A DNA stretch of 48,278 bases from Magnetococcales bacterium DCbin4. Its GTDB lineage: Bacteria > Pseudomonadota > Magnetococcia > Magnetococcales > UBA8363. A program made the position numbers and the translations under genes. The stretch is from NCBI GenBank assembly GCA_002753735.1, contig PEAN01000030.1, forward strand, positions 1-48,278, written 5' to 3'. The notes under the pieces are model-generated. The model did no database searches. It worked only from the letters and a program-made list of their open reading frames with translations, and had not been told where the DNA came from. The first letter of the stretch is position 1, and each line of letters opens with the position of its first letter. Of the stretch, positions 1 to 9,034 are shown in pieces.

Positions 1-78
1 CGTTCTCTGTTCGATGGTTGGTTAGAAACTCCATCTTGGCCCATTTCGAGGCCGTTGGGAACGGGGCGGACCATACCA

Positions 79-125
79 TTAGACCCCTTTTTTCTTTCAA
101 TAATTTTTCGAGTGTCAACAATCCC
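79..125 (-). repeat. Partial copy of the dispersed long-stem repeat
   Basis: Read on the minus strand this begins ttgttgacactcgaaaaatt and runs on into an A-rich and G-rich stretch ending in ggggtct. It matches the left end and outer stem of the copy at 25373-25550 (ttgacattcaaaaaaattat, then the same A/G-rich stem). Only one arm is present, so this is a fragment. It lies just downstream of the stop codon of the TIR protein gene, where it may act as a remnant terminator. The first 78 bases of the window hold no gene I can recognise. Confidence 0.55.
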
Positions 126-157
126 TGATTAATGAATGTGACAAAGTAGAAGTAGAA

Positions 158-3100
158 TTAATCATTTTTTCCAATCCCTTGCCGACCCTCCAAGAGCATC
201 CGATACCCCTCGACCAACGCATCCGGAATCGCCACCGGATGCCAACGGCCATCAATTCTTTGCAGCGCCTGCCGATTCAGGGTGAAATAGTCTCCCAAAT
301 CCTGCCCCAATTGAAAATGATGCCGTGCCTCCCCTGCTCGCCCCTGACGTTGATGGGCCAGACCGACCAACAGGTGGATAATCGCCATATCCCGTTTCGC
401 CTCGTCAGGGATCTGCCGTTCCACTGCAGAAAAATCGGTCTCGATGCGGGAAGGATCCAGCAACATGTTGCGAATCACCCGATGCCCGGGATCGAAATTC
501 GGGTCGTTGGGATCATAGGCCCGGTCAATTTGTTCAGAGGGGATCAGCTCCGGTTTCCCCAACATGAATGCCGAATAAATACCAAATTTTTCCATCCATT
601 TGGGATTGAGCGCAGAAGGCTCCAAAGTACTCTGAATCGTCCGGGAAAGGGGCATCCACTCAAGCAGGGTTTCAAACTGGCCCGCCTCGTAAAAACCAAT
701 CTGAAACATCATGTGTAACATGGTGGATTCCGGCATCTCCCGCAAACCTTCCAGCAATACCTGAAGATATCCATTCAAATGTTGGCCATCCCCACCCCGC
801 ACCCACTGGTCATGATCAATATTGGCAGTTGAGGTCAACTGGTTGATGCGAGACATTTTTTTCAATGCATTCAGTTTAGGATCCTTTTCCTGGGACAGCG
901 TCTTGGTTTCAAGCGCGAACTTTTCATCCACCATCTTTCTCGCATCATCCATCAAACCAACTGTATTCAATGCCCCGGTATAACGGTCAATGGAAGTGGT
1001 ATCCCACGGACGCAACCGGACCACTTCTTTCATCAACATCCGTTCCTGCTCAACCTTTCCCGCATCTTTCATGATCATGGCCTGATGCACCATTTCATCG
1101 ACACTGAAAATGCCCAAGTCGGGTTGCACATCGGTTTCGCCCGGAAGGTTGGTTCGTTTCAGATGATCCATGAACAGGACCCCCTGCGGGGTTCCCAGGA
1201 CCAATCCATCTCGATTCTTGTCAACTGCCAAGCTGAGTACCGGAGTATTCAAGGGCAGGGTCTGGTAGCGTTGTCCCGGGTCATCCAAAAAATGAAAGGT
1301 CAAGGATCCCCCGGCATCCCCGGCCAACAACAATCGACCCGCATCAGGTTCCTCCCAGGTCAAAAGCGAAGTGACCGAAGTTTTGCCATTATCAATATTT
1401 TGTTCAATACGCCACGTCTTTGAATTCAACAACGCGATCTGTCCATTGGCCAGAGCCAAGGCCAACAGATCCCCTCCCGGCAAGGCGACGATGTCCCGGA
1501 CCACGCCTCCTGGCATGGGAACCTCGGCAACGATTTTCCGCTCGTTGACATCGAATTGAATCACCTTTCCTTCCACATTGCCCTGGAAACGGAAATTGAC
1601 CGCGAGCAGAACCCTTCCCGAGTCCGGCAAAGGAAACAGATGATTGATTTCACCTGTGACCAGCCAACGACCATTGTCATGGTTTTCCTTCAGCAAAAAG
1701 TGGGGAACCAATCCTTCCGGCCCCAAACGGTAAATGCCACTCCCATTCAGACCAAAACGTTGTGAAAGCACGACAAAATCGGGAGGAATGAATCCGAGAT
1801 ATTGAATCGGTTCACCCAGGGGATGGGGCAAAAGGGGACGGTTTTGTTCGGGATCATTCGGGACCACTTTGTTGACCGCCCCTTCACGGGTTCCGACCAG
1901 GAACTGTCCCTCGGGCAGGAGAAGCGCAGCCGTGGCACGTTCCGACCCTGGAAGCGCCACAGGCGATGTCCGATCATCGGCCAACCTTCGGACAATTCCC
2001 ATCCCCTGAACCAAGCATTCATGATCATAGGAAAGGGAGGAATCGAGCATGGCAAACGTTTGCATGACCCGGGACCGATTGATGGCAACACGTTCGGTCC
2101 GGTTTCTCGTCACACCACACGTCAGGGCAAACCAATCCTTCTCTTGGCGTCCCTTCCACAGATTGCGTACCGGAAGTGATAGCGGAATCCAATGGCGACC
2201 GGCGACCGGAAGAATTTCGTAAACCGCGCCACGAACGACCAAACCCAGAGGATTGCCAACCACAGAGTAGGCAACCGCATCAAAGCGGTCTGGGGCCTCG
2301 TAGGACAAGGTTTCCCGACCACTGGCCAATTCCCATTCCATGAGGCCCGGTTTGCGGTTGCTGACCGCAGGCCACTGAACCGCCACCGCCAAACGTTCAT
2401 CGTCGGGAGAAAAGGCGAGATCAAACAGCCACCCTTCCAACTTTTTATCCCACAGATAATTACCGTCTCCGGTTCCCACCATCCCCACATGACCATCGAG
2501 GGTGTACCAGGCCAGCCATTCCCCACCGTGGGAAAGGATCAATTTGACAGGAGAATCCTGCACCGGACGTTCCCAGAGCGCCCGATCCCCCTGCACATTC
2601 CATCCCGTGATGTTCCCCGGACCATAGGCCCAGAAGATCGTCCCCCCGTCATTGGAGATGGCAACCACCGGTTCGGTTTTTTTCCCAGACGGACTTTTGT
2701 CCGCCTGCCACACGGGACGAACCGTCCCATCGGCATCAATATCATACACCCGGATCCAACCATCGTTGCATCCCAGGACCACCCGGTCACGATGATTGGC
2801 TTTGGCCATCCATGAACATGACCGGCCATGTTCCTTGAGGAGGGTGGCCTGCATTTTTTCAAGGTCGAACCGAACCAACCGCCCCTGTTCCTGCCCCAGG
2901 ATGATCACCGACGATCCATCCGTGGAGATCGCCGAGGAAAGGCTCATTCCCGCCCCATGTTCGTCCTCGCGGACACCACCCTTGCTCTCGTAAACCACCA
3001 CCCTGGTTTCAGCGACCACGGCAAGTTGCCCCTGAGCCAGGGGGTGCACCCCTTTACCCAGGATGGGTTGCTTCAAATTGTAGACGGTTTCCCTGGGAAG

Positions 3101-4000
3101 TCGGCCCAGGAGATCCCACAATCCCACCCGGGCCATCCGATCATTGTGAATATTCCAGGCATCGAAAGCCATTCTGGCCCCGGTACGAATCCGCCCCTGT
3201 GACGCCTCCAGCCGGGCCGACTGAACCAGGGATGATGCCAGACGGGCCGACTGAACCAGGGATGATGCCAGGTTTTTTTGCGACAATTGAAAATTGCTTT
3301 CCGCCCGCCCCCGTTGATAGAGGGCAAACACACTCAAACCGGCCAACACCAGCGCCACGGCGGAAACCGAAACAATCCAAACCCACATGATTTGGCGGTC
3401 ACGCCGTTTATGAAAGAGGACCAATCGGTCAGGAACAACCCCCAACAACCTGCTGAGCACCCGTGCTCCCGCCGCCCCACGCCCTTCATCACTGTGGAAC
3501 CGACGAAAATCGGCCCAGGAAGGTTCCTCCTCCAACTCATTGATGGTTTCTCCCCGGGCATTGATCCGATACCGCAACGCCCGGGGAAGGCATTGTTCGG
3601 CATCGGGAATGGTTCCCAAAGATGCGGTTTCCACAAAAAGCGGTGTTCCACGGAATACACAGGGAATAATATTATCGGGATTCCGGTGGCGTTTGAAATA
3701 ACGTATTTCCTGGTCCATCCAGTCCGAACGAACCGCTTCCGGAGTACAAATTACGATCAAAAACTCCGATGCGCCTAGACTTTTTTCAATTTCATTCCGT
3801 AAAACGGAACCGGCAGAAAAATTAGCTTCATCAATAAGTATTTTTTCATCACTGATACTATTACCGTATATTTTAATTAATTCTTGATCATCTTTCGGGG
3901 TTCGAGCCCGTACCAATTGGTGACGCAACCATTTTGCCTGTCGCTTGTTTTTCCGACTGTAACAAATGAAGGCTTTATATTTGAATTCTGGCGTCGCCAT
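158..4000 (-). CDS. TIR domain / transmembrane / beta-propeller / helical-repeat protein
   Basis: This 1280-residue protein begins with a TIR domain (about 5-125; FICYSRKN box near 11-18, and a W94-x3-E98 pair in the position of the catalytic glutamate of NAD-cleaving TIR domains). One membrane helix follows at about 205-228. A long region at about 290-960 with spaced GG, W and D positions looks like WD40/PQQ-type beta-propeller blades. A C-terminal helical region (about 980-1280) resembles TPR-type repeats. The N-terminal TIR would be cytoplasmic and the propeller periplasmic if the helix is a single pass with N-in topology. A 10-residue segment (SLVQSARLAS) is duplicated just after the helix. 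The gene stands alone between a repeat fragment and a chemoreceptor gene. TIR plus WD40 proteins may act in NAD-consuming defence or in signalling. The TIR call is firm, the propeller likely, and the role unknown. The ATG at 4000 has a weak upstream AAGG. Confidence 0.85.
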   Translation of the reverse strand: MATPEFKYKAFICYSRKNKRQAKWLRHQLVRARTPKDDQELIKIYGNSISDEKILIDEANFSAGSVLRNEIEKSLGASEFLIVICTPEAVRSDWMDQEIRYFKRHRNPDNIIPCVFRGTPLFVETASLGTIPDAEQCLPRALRYRINARGETINELEEEPSWADFRRFHSDEGRGAAGARVLSRLLGVVPDRLVLFHKRRDRQIMWVWIVSVSAVALVLAGLSVFALYQRGRAESNFQLSQKNLASSLVQSARLASSLVQSARLEASQGRIRTGARMAFDAWNIHNDRMARVGLWDLLGRLPRETVYNLKQPILGKGVHPLAQGQLAVVAETRVVVYESKGGVREDEHGAGMSLSSAISTDGSSVIILGQEQGRLVRFDLEKMQATLLKEHGRSCSWMAKANHRDRVVLGCNDGWIRVYDIDADGTVRPVWQADKSPSGKKTEPVVAISNDGGTIFWAYGPGNITGWNVQGDRALWERPVQDSPVKLILSHGGEWLAWYTLDGHVGMVGTGDGNYLWDKKLEGWLFDLAFSPDDERLAVAVQWPAVSNRKPGLMEWELASGRETLSYEAPDRFDAVAYSVVGNPLGLVVRGAVYEILPVAGRHWIPLSLPVRNLWKGRQEKDWFALTCGVTRNRTERVAINRSRVMQTFAMLDSSLSYDHECLVQGMGIVRRLADDRTSPVALPGSERATAALLLPEGQFLVGTREGAVNKVVPNDPEQNRPLLPHPLGEPIQYLGFIPPDFVVLSQRFGLNGSGIYRLGPEGLVPHFLLKENHDNGRWLVTGEINHLFPLPDSGRVLLAVNFRFQGNVEGKVIQFDVNERKIVAEVPMPGGVVRDIVALPGGDLLALALANGQIALLNSKTWRIEQNIDNGKTSVTSLLTWEEPDAGRLLLAGDAGGSLTFHFLDDPGQRYQTLPLNTPVLSLAVDKNRDGLVLGTPQGVLFMDHLKRTNLPGETDVQPDLGIFSVDEMVHQAMIMKDAGKVEQERMLMKEVVRLRPWDTTSIDRYTGALNTVGLMDDARKMVDEKFALETKTLSQEKDPKLNALKKMSRINQLTSTANIDHDQWVRGGDGQHLNGYLQVLLEGLREMPESTMLHMMFQIGFYEAGQFETLLEWMPLSRTIQSTLEPSALNPKWMEKFGIYSAFMLGKPELIPSEQIDRAYDPNDPNFDPGHRVIRNMLLDPSRIETDFSAVERQIPDEAKRDMAIIHLLVGLAHQRQGRAGEARHHFQLGQDLGDYFTLNRQALQRIDGRWHPVAIPDALVEGYRMLLEGRQGIGKND

Positions 4001-4171
4001 GATTGATGACCTTTAAGTACAAAAATATAGAAATCAAAAAATCATTATTATGATCAATATTTTTTACAAACCATCTGAAAAAATGTCAACTGAAAAATCA
4101 TCCTGGTCAAAAATCAAAACCATGCACAGCATTTTTGCCGTTATTAGAACTGCAAATTGTTGCAAATTTTC

Positions 4172-4199
4172 TTGCACAAAAAAAATAATCTACTATAAT
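4172..4199 (+). promoter_or_regulatory. Sigma-70 type promoter of the chemoreceptor gene
   Basis: TTGCAC and a perfect TATAAT are separated by 16 bases, about 75 bases before the start codon at 4274. The rest of the 4001-4273 gap is AT-rich and shows nothing else I can name. Confidence 0.6.
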
Positions 4200-4273
4200 T
4201 GCCTGCAAACCGGTCCATATAGATAAACATGTATTAACATGGTAACGATCTGATATTTTGAGGGGGATGAATC

Positions 4274-6340
4274 ATGAGACTCGCTGACATCAAGATGCGA
4301 CCCAAGCTTCTTGGATTGTTTTTGCTGGTGGGATTGTTGCCACTTGCCATTGTGGGTTGGTTTGCCGCTACCAAGGCACAGGAAGAATTGATGGCGGCGG
4401 CGTTCAACCAACTCAATGCGGTACGTGCCATCAAAAAGGGACAGGTCGAAAAATACATGTTTGAACGGTTCGGTGACCTCAACGTCCTGGCGGCGTCGGG
4501 GGATGTCGAACGTGCCATGGCCAACATGGAACGGGTCTTTGAAGCGGAGGGGAAAAAAGCGGGAGGACCCGACTGGGTCAAAACGGCTGAAACCGATACC
4601 GTATGGTTGAATTATTTCACCAAGGAATACGGTTATTATGACTTGTTTTTGATTTCGGCGGATGGCGATATCACCTATACCTTCTCCAAGGAAAAGGATC
4701 TGGGACAGAACCTGATCACCGGCGAGTTGAAAAACAGCAGTCTGGGCAAAGCATTTGCCAAAGCCATGAAATCGGAAGCAACGGGATTTGGTGATTTTGA
4801 ACCGTATGCCCCATCCAATGGCGACCCTGCCGCGTTCATCGTGGCCCCGGTCAAACAAAACGGCAAACTCATCGGAGCGGTCGGGCTGCAACTGTCGCTG
4901 GAATCGATCAATGCCGTCATGCAACAGCGCGACGGCATGGGCCAGACCGGGGAAAGCTACCTCATCGGTGCAGACAAACGGATGCGTTCCGATTCCTTTC
5001 TCGACAAACAGGGACATTCGGTCAAAGCCTCCTTTGCCGGGACCATTGAGAAAAACGGAGTCGATACCGAAGCCGCCCGTGAGGCACTCGCAGGAAAAAA
5101 TGATTCAAAAATCGTCATTGATTACAACGGCAACCCGGTACTCTCCAGCTTTGCCCCCCTTAAAGTAGGGGATGCAACCTGGGCGGTCCTGGTGGAAATC
5201 GACCTTGCAGAAATACGTAAGCCCATCGTCAGTCTGATAACAGCCATCGTCGTCACCGGGCTTGTCATTGCACTCGTGGTTGGGCTGGTTGCCCTTTTTA
5301 TCGCCAACAGTATTGCCACACCGCTGATCAAGGGGGTGCAATTCGCCACCGAGGTGGCTCGTGGGGACTTGACCGCCACCATCCAGGTCAATCAGAAGGA
5401 TGAGGTGGGCATTCTGGCCAAGGCCCTTTTGGAAATGATGGAAAAATTGAAAACCGTCATCGGCGAAGTTGCCACCGCCGCCACACAGGTGACCATCGGC
5501 AGCAACGAAATATCCGATTCGGCACAAAGTTTGTCGCAAGGAGCCACCGAACAGGCCGCCTCCATCGAGGAAACCTCCTCGGCCATGGAAGAGATGACTT
5601 CAAACATTCAGCAAAACACCGACAATTCCAACTCCACCCAAACCATCGCACAAAAAGCAGCCAGGGATGCCGCCGAGGGGGGCGAGGCGGTCAATCAGGC
5701 GGTCAGCGCAATGCGCGACATTGCTTCGAAAATTGGCATCATCGAGGAGATTGCCCGTCAGACCAATCTATTGGCGCTCAATGCCGCCATCGAGGCGGCG
5801 CGTGCCGGTGAACATGGCAAGGGGTTTGCCGTGGTTGCAGCCGAAGTCAGAAAACTGGCGGAACGCAGTCAAATTGCAGCCGGTGAAATCAGCCATCTTT
5901 CCGCATCCAGTGTTTCAGTTGCGGAAAAAGCGGGTGGCATCATCAACACCCTGGTGCCCGACATTCAAAAAACGGCTGAACTCATTCAAGAAATCGCCGC
6001 CTCCAGCCAGGAACAAAACCAGGGGGCATTACAAATCAATCAAGCCATCCAGCAACTGGACCAGGTGATTCAACAAAACGCCGGCGCTTCGGAAGAAATG
6101 GCTGCCACGGCAGAGGAATTGAGTTCTCAGGCAGAGATGATGAGTCAATCGATTGCGTTCTTCAATATTGGTCAGCGGACTGGCGTGGCCAAGAAAAAGG
6201 CGCCCAAAAAATCACCGCCACCACCCGCCAAAGCCCAGATCGCTCATGCCACAAGGAAGGCACTGCCCAATACACATCTTAAAATCGAGGCCAAAACCAA
6301 AGCCCCGGCGGCGGCAGAGGATGAATTTGAATCTTTCTAG
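4274..6340 (+). CDS. Methyl-accepting chemotaxis protein (Cache-type sensor)
   Basis: This 688-residue inner-membrane chemoreceptor has a first membrane helix at about 12-32 and a periplasmic sensor of about 285 residues of Cache-like composition. A second helix at about 319-345 is followed by a HAMP domain and a long cytoplasmic signalling coiled coil. The signalling tip contains the highly conserved [20 protein letters not shown] segment, where CheA and CheW dock. The protein ends in EFESF, which fits the aromatic-x-x-aromatic pattern of the C-terminal pentapeptide tether for CheR/CheB, after a Lys/Ala/Pro-rich linker. The ATG at 4274 follows a strong GAGGGGGA ribosome site. No che genes are nearby, so it must signal to a kinase encoded elsewhere. 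The ligand cannot be told from sequence. Family call secure; sensor subtype tentative. Confidence 0.95.
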   Translation: MRLADIKMRPKLLGLFLLVGLLPLAIVGWFAATKAQEELMAAAFNQLNAVRAIKKGQVEKYMFERFGDLNVLAASGDVERAMANMERVFEAEGKKAGGPDWVKTAETDTVWLNYFTKEYGYYDLFLISADGDITYTFSKEKDLGQNLITGELKNSSLGKAFAKAMKSEATGFGDFEPYAPSNGDPAAFIVAPVKQNGKLIGAVGLQLSLESINAVMQQRDGMGQTGESYLIGADKRMRSDSFLDKQGHSVKASFAGTIEKNGVDTEAAREALAGKNDSKIVIDYNGNPVLSSFAPLKVGDATWAVLVEIDLAEIRKPIVSLITAIVVTGLVIALVVGLVALFIANSIATPLIKGVQFATEVARGDLTATIQVNQKDEVGILAKALLEMMEKLKTVIGEVATAATQVTIGSNEISDSAQSLSQGATEQAASIEETSSAMEEMTSNIQQNTDNSNSTQTIAQKAARDAAEGGEAVNQAVSAMRDIASKIGIIEEIARQTNLLALNAAIEAARAGEHGKGFAVVAAEVRKLAERSQIAAGEISHLSASSVSVAEKAGGIINTLVPDIQKTAELIQEIAASSQEQNQGALQINQAIQQLDQVIQQNAGASEEMAATAEELSSQAEMMSQSIAFFNIGQRTGVAKKKAPKKSPPPPAKAQIAHATRKALPNTHLKIEAKTKAPAAAEDEFESF

Positions 6341-6358
6341 GGCCTATTGAAAAAAATG

Positions 6359-6575
6359 GTAACTGCCCAGGTATCCTCCGGATTAAATGATTGAAAGAAA
6401 AAAGGGGGCTTAAGGGATTGCCCCCAGGGTGTTGACTTTGATTTTGACTTAAAACAAAAAGGTTTCCATACTTAAAATTTTGACTTTGTTTCTAAAATCA
6501 AACCCTGGGGGCAATCCCTTAAGCCCCCTTTTTTCTTTCAATCATCCCGAACCGGGGAGGTACCCGGGCAGTTAC
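6359..6575. mobile_element. MITE-like element, IS66-like ends, 8-bp target duplication
   Basis: The element starts GTAACTGCCCAGGTA and ends with the inverted form (ACCCGGGCAGTTAC). Inside, 6389-6429 and 6503-6543 are a perfect 41-bp inverted repeat around a 73-nt AT-rich loop. The flanks AAAAAATG (6351-6358) and GAAAAATG (6576-6583) match at 7 of 8 positions, as expected of a target-site duplication. GTAA ends with 8-bp duplications are the hallmark of the IS66 family, so a non-autonomous IS66-mobilised element is a reasonable inference. It contains no ORF. Once transcribed, the long stem followed by a T-rich arm probably terminates transcription from the chemoreceptor gene and may block read-through from the other side. 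Confidence 0.75.
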
Positions 6576-6586
6576 GAAAAATGAAC

Positions 6587-6618
6587 AAAGGGGTTCCCAC
6601 CTTCGCGGGAACCCCTTT
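6587..6618 (-). terminator. Intrinsic-terminator hairpin of the hrcA-dapB operon
   Basis: A perfect 12-bp stem (aaaggggttccc / gggaaccccttt) has an 8-nt loop. On the minus strand it is followed by gttcattttt. It sits about 30 bases past the stop codon of the acidic protein gene, the last gene of the minus-strand block. Confidence 0.6.
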
Positions 6619-6648
6619 ATTTCTTGATCGTTTCCAATATCTGAGGGG

Positions 6649-6990
6649 TCACTCTTTCTCTTCTTCCCCTTCCTCCTCTTCTTCCTCTTCCATCTCGATG
6701 CCACCCACGACCCGACCCAGGAAGTCACGAATATCACTCTTGATCCCGAACGCCCCCTCATTGCGTGACAACACCATTTTGGGATCGGTGACCGGTTCAA
6801 GGGAATAATGCAGCGGTTCGTCCTCCTCGATGGTATCTTCCAGGAGGTAGATTTCCGCCTCCTCCTCGAACCAATCTTCCATGGTAAATTTGCGCGGTTC
6901 CTCCAGACGGGTCAGGATCACTTCCTTGTTGCCAAATTCCAAGGTAATCTTCGTCCCCGGTTTGATCGAGGCAATGTCCACTGATTCCAT
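6649..6990 (-). CDS. Small acidic protein of unknown function
   Basis: The predicted 113-residue protein starts MESVDIAS. I chose the ATG at 6990 because AAAGGA lies about 8 bases upstream; a longer upstream reading exists but has no ribosome site and would overlap dapB. The N-terminal half (PGTKITLEFGNKEVILTRL) reads as a small beta-rich domain. The protein ends in a low-complexity tail of glutamates. No signal peptide or membrane helix is visible. It follows dapB by about 80 bases on the same strand, at the end of the heat-shock/dapB block, and is likely cotranscribed. I do not recognise the family. Confidence 0.65.
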   Translation of the reverse strand: MESVDIASIKPGTKITLEFGNKEVILTRLEEPRKFTMEDWFEEEAEIYLLEDTIEEDEPLHYSLEPVTDPKMVLSRNEGAFGIKSDIRDFLGRVVGGIEMEEEEEEEGEEEKE

Positions 6991-7073
6991 AACAAGGATC
7001 CTTTTGCTCCCTGCCGCCAAGCACTGCGCACAGGTCAATGAAGTTGGTCCAGAGCAATACCCCGGGAATGAGG

Positions 7074-7874
7074 TCAGAACCCCAAGACATCGCCCATGGT
7101 ATAAAGTCCCGGAGGTTTTCCGGAGAGCCAAAGAGCCGCTTTGACCGCCCCTCTGGCAAAAGTCATACGCGAGGAAGCCTTATGGGTGATTTCAAACCGC
7201 TCCCCTTCCCCGGCAAACATCACCGTGTGGTCACCCACGATATCACCACCCCGTACCGTGGCAAACCCGATGCTGTTGGCGACCCGCGCCCCGGTATGTC
7301 CTTCCCGGGCAAACACGGCGGCATCCTCAAACTTCATCTGACGCGCCTCCGCAATGGCGCGTCCCAAGCCGAGCGCAGTCCCCGAAGGGGCATCAACCTT
7401 GTGCCGATGATGGGCCTCGATGATTTCAATGTCAAAAGGCTCCCCCAGCGTCCTTGCGACCTGGGCTGCCACTTTGAACATCAAATTGACGCCAATACTG
7501 AAATTGGGCGCAAACACGATGGGAATATCGCGCGCCGCCGCAGTCATCGCCTGTAATTGGCGATCCTTCAAACCCGTGGTTCCGATCACCATCCCGGTAT
7601 GGCGACCCCGGGCCAGTTCCACATGACGCATGGTTGCCTGTGGCATGGTGAAATCGATGACCACCCAACCCGATTCAAACAAATGCTCCGCCCGGGGCTG
7701 AATGATGACGCCCGTCGAGCCAACACCCGCAACCTCCCCCGCATCGCGACCCAAGGAATCGGCGCCTGAAGCCTCACTGGCAGCCACCAACCGGCAACCC
7801 GCCGTTTCCACCACCGTCTGCACCAGCATCCGTCCCATGCGGCCACCGGCACCGGCAATCGCGATTTCAGCCAT
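7074..7874 (-). CDS. dapB: 4-hydroxy-tetrahydrodipicolinate reductase
   Basis: The 266-residue enzyme reduces 4-hydroxy-tetrahydrodipicolinate to tetrahydrodipicolinate with NAD(P)H, in the diaminopimelate/lysine pathway that feeds peptidoglycan. The N-terminus carries the nucleotide-binding loop GAGGRMGR (about residues 6-13). The signature EAHHRHKVDAPSGTA holds the catalytic histidine and lysine. The length is normal for the family. It begins only 9 bases after the dnaJ stop codon, so it is almost certainly translated from the heat-shock transcript. A dnaJ-dapB junction is common in proteobacteria. Confidence 0.97.
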   Translation of the reverse strand: MAEIAIAGAGGRMGRMLVQTVVETAGCRLVAASEASGADSLGRDAGEVAGVGSTGVIIQPRAEHLFESGWVVIDFTMPQATMRHVELARGRHTGMVIGTTGLKDRQLQAMTAAARDIPIVFAPNFSIGVNLMFKVAAQVARTLGEPFDIEIIEAHHRHKVDAPSGTALGLGRAIAEARQMKFEDAAVFAREGHTGARVANSIGFATVRGGDIVGDHTVMFAGEGERFEITHKASSRMTFARGAVKAALWLSGKPPGLYTMGDVLGF

Positions 7875-7883
7875 GAACTTTTC

Positions 7884-9026
7884 CTAACTTGACATCTTTT
7901 CGAGAAAATCCTTGACCTTGTCAAAGAATGATTTGGAATCGGGGTGAGAATCCTCGTTGCCACATGTGGCCAACTCTTCAAAAAGCTCACGCTGGCGCTT
8001 GTTGAGTCGGACCGGGGTTTCCACCCGAACTTCGACCACCAGATCCCCATAGACCCCCGGACGGTTCAGATGTGGCAAACCCTTGCCACGCAAAGGCAGA
8101 CGACTCCCCGTCTGCGTCCCCGCCGGAACCGTCAACCGAACCTTGCCACTCAAACTGGGAATCTCCAGTTTACCCCCCAACGCCGCCTGAGTAAACGTAA
8201 TCGGGACCTGACACAAAAGATCGACCCCGAATCGCTCAAACATCGGATGACGTGCCACATCGATCAGGATGTAAAGATCACCGGCAGGACCATTGGTCAA
8301 TCCAGCCCCGCCCTCTCCGGAAAGGCGGATCCGGGTACCGGTATCCACCCCCGGGGGAATCTTGACCGTAAGGGTTTTTTCCGACCGCTTGCGCCCCTGC
8401 CCGCGACAACTGCTGCAAGGATTGCGAATGATTTTGCCCCGGCCACCGCACGCGGCACAGGTCCGGGCAATGGAGAAAAATCCCTGCTGGGTACGAACCT
8501 GTCCCATTCCCTGGCAGGTGGGACAGGTCTCTGGAGCCGAACCCGCCTTGGCACCCGAACCCTTGCAGACTTCACACTCGACAACGGTGGGAATTCGGAT
8601 TTTTTCCTCCGAACCATTCATGACGGTTTCCAAGGTCACCGTCATGTCATAACGCAGATCATCGCCCCGCTGCGGTCCACCCGCCCGTTCGCGACCACCA
8701 CGCCCACCACCAAAAATATCGCCGAAAAACTCTTCGAAAATATCGCCGAAACCGCCAGAAAATCCTGAAGTGTCCCCCGAAAACCCACCCCCTCCTCCAC
8801 CGCCCTGAAGACCGGCATGACCAAACTGATCGTAGATGGAACGCTTTTTGGGATCCTTCAAAACTTCATAAGCGCCATTGATCTCCTTGAACTGGGCTTC
8901 GGCATCCTTGTTGCCGGGATTGCGATCAGGGTGAAATTGCATCGCCAGTTTACGATAGGATTTTTTAATCTCATCCTCGCTGGCGTCCCGCTTCACCCCC
9001 AAGATTTCATAGTAATCTTTCGGCAT
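7884..9026 (-). CDS. dnaJ: Chaperone DnaJ (Hsp40)
   Basis: This 380-residue co-chaperone stimulates DnaK ATPase and delivers unfolded clients. The order is typical of class I DnaJ. First is a J domain with the HPD tripeptide (about 33-35), then a Gly/Phe-rich linker. Next come four CxxCxGxG-type zinc motifs ([32 protein letters not shown]; about 150-225) and a C-terminal substrate-binding region. The start ATG at 9026 lies 8 bases after the dnaK stop, consistent with translational coupling. Confidence 0.98.
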   Translation of the reverse strand: MPKDYYEILGVKRDASEDEIKKSYRKLAMQFHPDRNPGNKDAEAQFKEINGAYEVLKDPKKRSIYDQFGHAGLQGGGGGGGFSGDTSGFSGGFGDIFEEFFGDIFGGGRGGRERAGGPQRGDDLRYDMTVTLETVMNGSEEKIRIPTVVECEVCKGSGAKAGSAPETCPTCQGMGQVRTQQGFFSIARTCAACGGRGKIIRNPCSSCRGQGRKRSEKTLTVKIPPGVDTGTRIRLSGEGGAGLTNGPAGDLYILIDVARHPMFERFGVDLLCQVPITFTQAALGGKLEIPSLSGKVRLTVPAGTQTGSRLPLRGKGLPHLNRPGVYGDLVVEVRVETPVRLNKRQRELFEELATCGNEDSHPDSKSFFDKVKDFLEKMSS

Positions 9027-9034
9027 CGATGATA

